Origin: Gammaproteobacteria bacterium
Lineage (GTDB): Bacteria > Pseudomonadota > Gammaproteobacteria > SZUA-229
Direction: 5' to 3'
Length of the DNA: 7,753 nt
Assembly (NCBI GenBank): GCA_026998145.1
Contig: JALTRC010000560.1
Location: 1 to 7,753 of the forward strand
Under the pieces are notes generated by a model. It worked only from the letters and a program-made list of their open reading frames with translations. It was not told the origin of the DNA and made no database searches. Shown piece by piece: positions 6,385 to 7,753 of this stretch. Each line of letters opens with the position of its first letter. Position 1 is the first letter of the stretch. The position numbers and the translations under genes were made by a program.

Positions 6385-7713
6385 CTAGGATTTCTTTCCC
6401 AGACCTTTAAAATTCGCTTTCTTCATTAAGCCTTCATACTGCTGAGACATCATATGACTCTGCATCTGAGCCATAAAGTCCATCACCACAACAACGATGA
6501 TCAGCAGTGATGTACCACCAAAGTAGAAAGGCACATTCCAATATAAAATCAGAAACTCAGGTAGCAAACATACTGCCGTGATATAAAAAGCACCGATCAA
6601 TGTCAGACGCGTCATTACACCGTCAATATATTTGGCCGTTTGCTCACCTGGGCGGATGCCCGGAATAAACGCACCTGATTTCTTTAAATTATCCGCTGTC
6701 TCTCTGGAGTTAAAAACTAACGCCGTATAGAAAAAGCAGAAAAATATAATTGCAGCCGCATACAGCATGACGTAAATCGGCTGACCCGGCGACAGGGTAG
6801 TCGACAGATCCTGCAACCATTCCATACCCTGTGACTGACCGAACCAGCCACCCAATGTTGCCGGAAACAGGATAATACTGGAAGCGAATATGGGTGGAAT
6901 AACACCCGCCATATTCAACTTCAGAGGCAAATGACTGCTCTGCGCCGCATACATCTTGCGCCCCTGCTGACGCTTGGCGTAATTAACTGTTATTCGCCGT
7001 TGGCCACGCTCAACAAAGATAACAAAGGCGGTTACTGCTATCGCCAGTATAAACAGAATAATGGCGGTTAAAGTATGCAACTCACCTGTACGAACCAGCT
7101 CAAGGGTGCCGCCAATGGCAGCTGGCAGACCCGCAATAATACCGGCAAAAATCAGAATTGAAATACCGTTACCAATACCCCGTTCGGAAATCTGCTCGCC
7201 CAGCCACATCAAAAAGACTGTACCGGTTACCAGGGATGAAACCGCTATTACATAAAACGCAATGCCTGAATCACCGCCAATATATACCAGCGGTGCCCCA
7301 TTCTGGGTTTGCGCCAGTAACATTTTGGCCACACCAATAGACTGGAAAGTCGCCAGCACAACCGTAAAGTAACGGGTGTACATGGTAATTTTACGCTGGC
7401 CGGCCTGACCTTCTTTCTTTAACTGCTCCAGACTGGGCACTGTAACGGTCAGCAGCTGCATAATGATAGAGGCCGAAATATATGGCATAACACCTAGCGC
7501 AAATAACGACATACGCTGCAAAGCACCACCGGAGAACATGTTAAACACATCCAGGATAGTACCCTTTTGCTGGTCAAAGATAGACGCCATAATCGATGGA
7601 TCTATACCAGGCACCGGAATAAAAGTCCCCACCCGATAAACGATCAACGCACCTATTACAAAAAAGATGCGCCGTCTTAATTCCTGCAATTTAGAAAGGT
7701 CGATGCCAGCCAT
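6385..7713 (-). CDS. secY: Protein translocase subunit SecY
   Basis: A 442-residue inner-membrane protein (E. coli: 443) that forms the protein-conducting channel with SecE and SecG and works with SecA and the ribosome. Ten hydrophobic segments are visible, at roughly 15-36, 70-92, 112-133, 150-171, 182-201, 213-234, 268-288, 312-333, 367-387 and 394-414. The plug region (about 52-68, GTILDVFNMFSGGALQR) and GEQISERGIGNGISILIFAGI (172-192) are conserved. So are the cytosolic loop VERGQRRITVNYAKRQQGR (234-252) and PGIRPGEQT (351-359), where Arg354 matches the SecA-critical Arg357 of E. coli. The ATG lies nine bases after the rplO stop with no clear Shine-Dalgarno sequence in the gap, suggesting coupling to rplO translation. 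Confidence 0.99.
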   Translation of the reverse strand: MAGIDLSKLQELRRRIFFVIGALIVYRVGTFIPVPGIDPSIMASIFDQQKGTILDVFNMFSGGALQRMSLFALGVMPYISASIIMQLLTVTVPSLEQLKKEGQAGQRKITMYTRYFTVVLATFQSIGVAKMLLAQTQNGAPLVYIGGDSGIAFYVIAVSSLVTGTVFLMWLGEQISERGIGNGISILIFAGIIAGLPAAIGGTLELVRTGELHTLTAIILFILAIAVTAFVIFVERGQRRITVNYAKRQQGRKMYAAQSSHLPLKLNMAGVIPPIFASSIILFPATLGGWFGQSQGMEWLQDLSTTLSPGQPIYVMLYAAAIIFFCFFYTALVFNSRETADNLKKSGAFIPGIRPGEQTAKYIDGVMTRLTLIGAFYITAVCLLPEFLILYWNVPFYFGGTSLLIIVVVVMDFMAQMQSHMMSQQYEGLMKKANFKGLGKKS

Positions 7714-7722
7714 ATTTAGCTT

Positions 7723-7753
7723 TTATGCCTCGACTTTTCCGCCAGCTGCTTCT
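7723..7753 (-). CDS. rplO: 50S ribosomal protein L15, C-terminal end only
   Basis: The minus strand reads into the window with EAAGGKVEA followed by TAA (complement of 7723-7725). This is the typical C terminus of gammaproteobacterial L15, and rplO is the gene expected directly upstream of secY in the spc operon. Only nine complete codons and the stop are visible; the rest lies beyond the right edge. The identification relies on this short tail plus gene order. Confidence 0.85.
   Translation of the reverse strand, partial: EAAGGKVEA

Overview
The window comes from a gammaproteobacterium of moderate GC content. The evidence is the gene order and the close resemblance of the ribosomal, RpoA and SecY proteins to those of Pseudomonas and Escherichia. 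I cannot name the genus from sequence alone.

Layout, left to right. Positions 1-111 are a short leader with a strong hairpin. Positions 112-2190 (+) encode an elongation factor G of the second type (FusA2-like), transcribed alone and ended by a GGCCGG hairpin terminator. Converging on it (2263-3165, -) is a 300-residue fusion of a class III adenylate cyclase domain with an FHA phosphopeptide-binding domain. Next comes a second GGCCGG terminator. To its right, all on the minus strand, is a canonical ribosomal block. Read in the direction of transcription it is rplO (only the last residues, at the right edge), secY, rpmJ, rpsM, rpsK, rpsD, rpoA and rplQ. This is the end of the spc operon followed by the whole alpha operon. 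rpmJ (37 codons) is easily missed but intact.

The ribosomal genes supply 30S proteins S13, S11 and S4, 50S proteins L15, L36 and L17, the RNA polymerase alpha subunit and the central channel subunit of the Sec translocase. A good sigma70-type promoter candidate overlaps the rpmJ stop codon and would start the alpha operon just upstream of rpsM. The leader can form two mutually exclusive hairpins, where S4 autoregulation would be expected to act.

I found no mobile element, CRISPR array, tRNA or rRNA, and no convincing previously undescribed multi-gene system. The points that deserve a second look are the adenylate cyclase-FHA gene, the stand-alone second EF-G with its leader hairpin, and the rpmJ-rpsM junction. 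No intergenic stretch exceeds 300 bases; the longest (3166-3355, 190 bases) holds the cyclase promoter candidate and the rplQ terminator.
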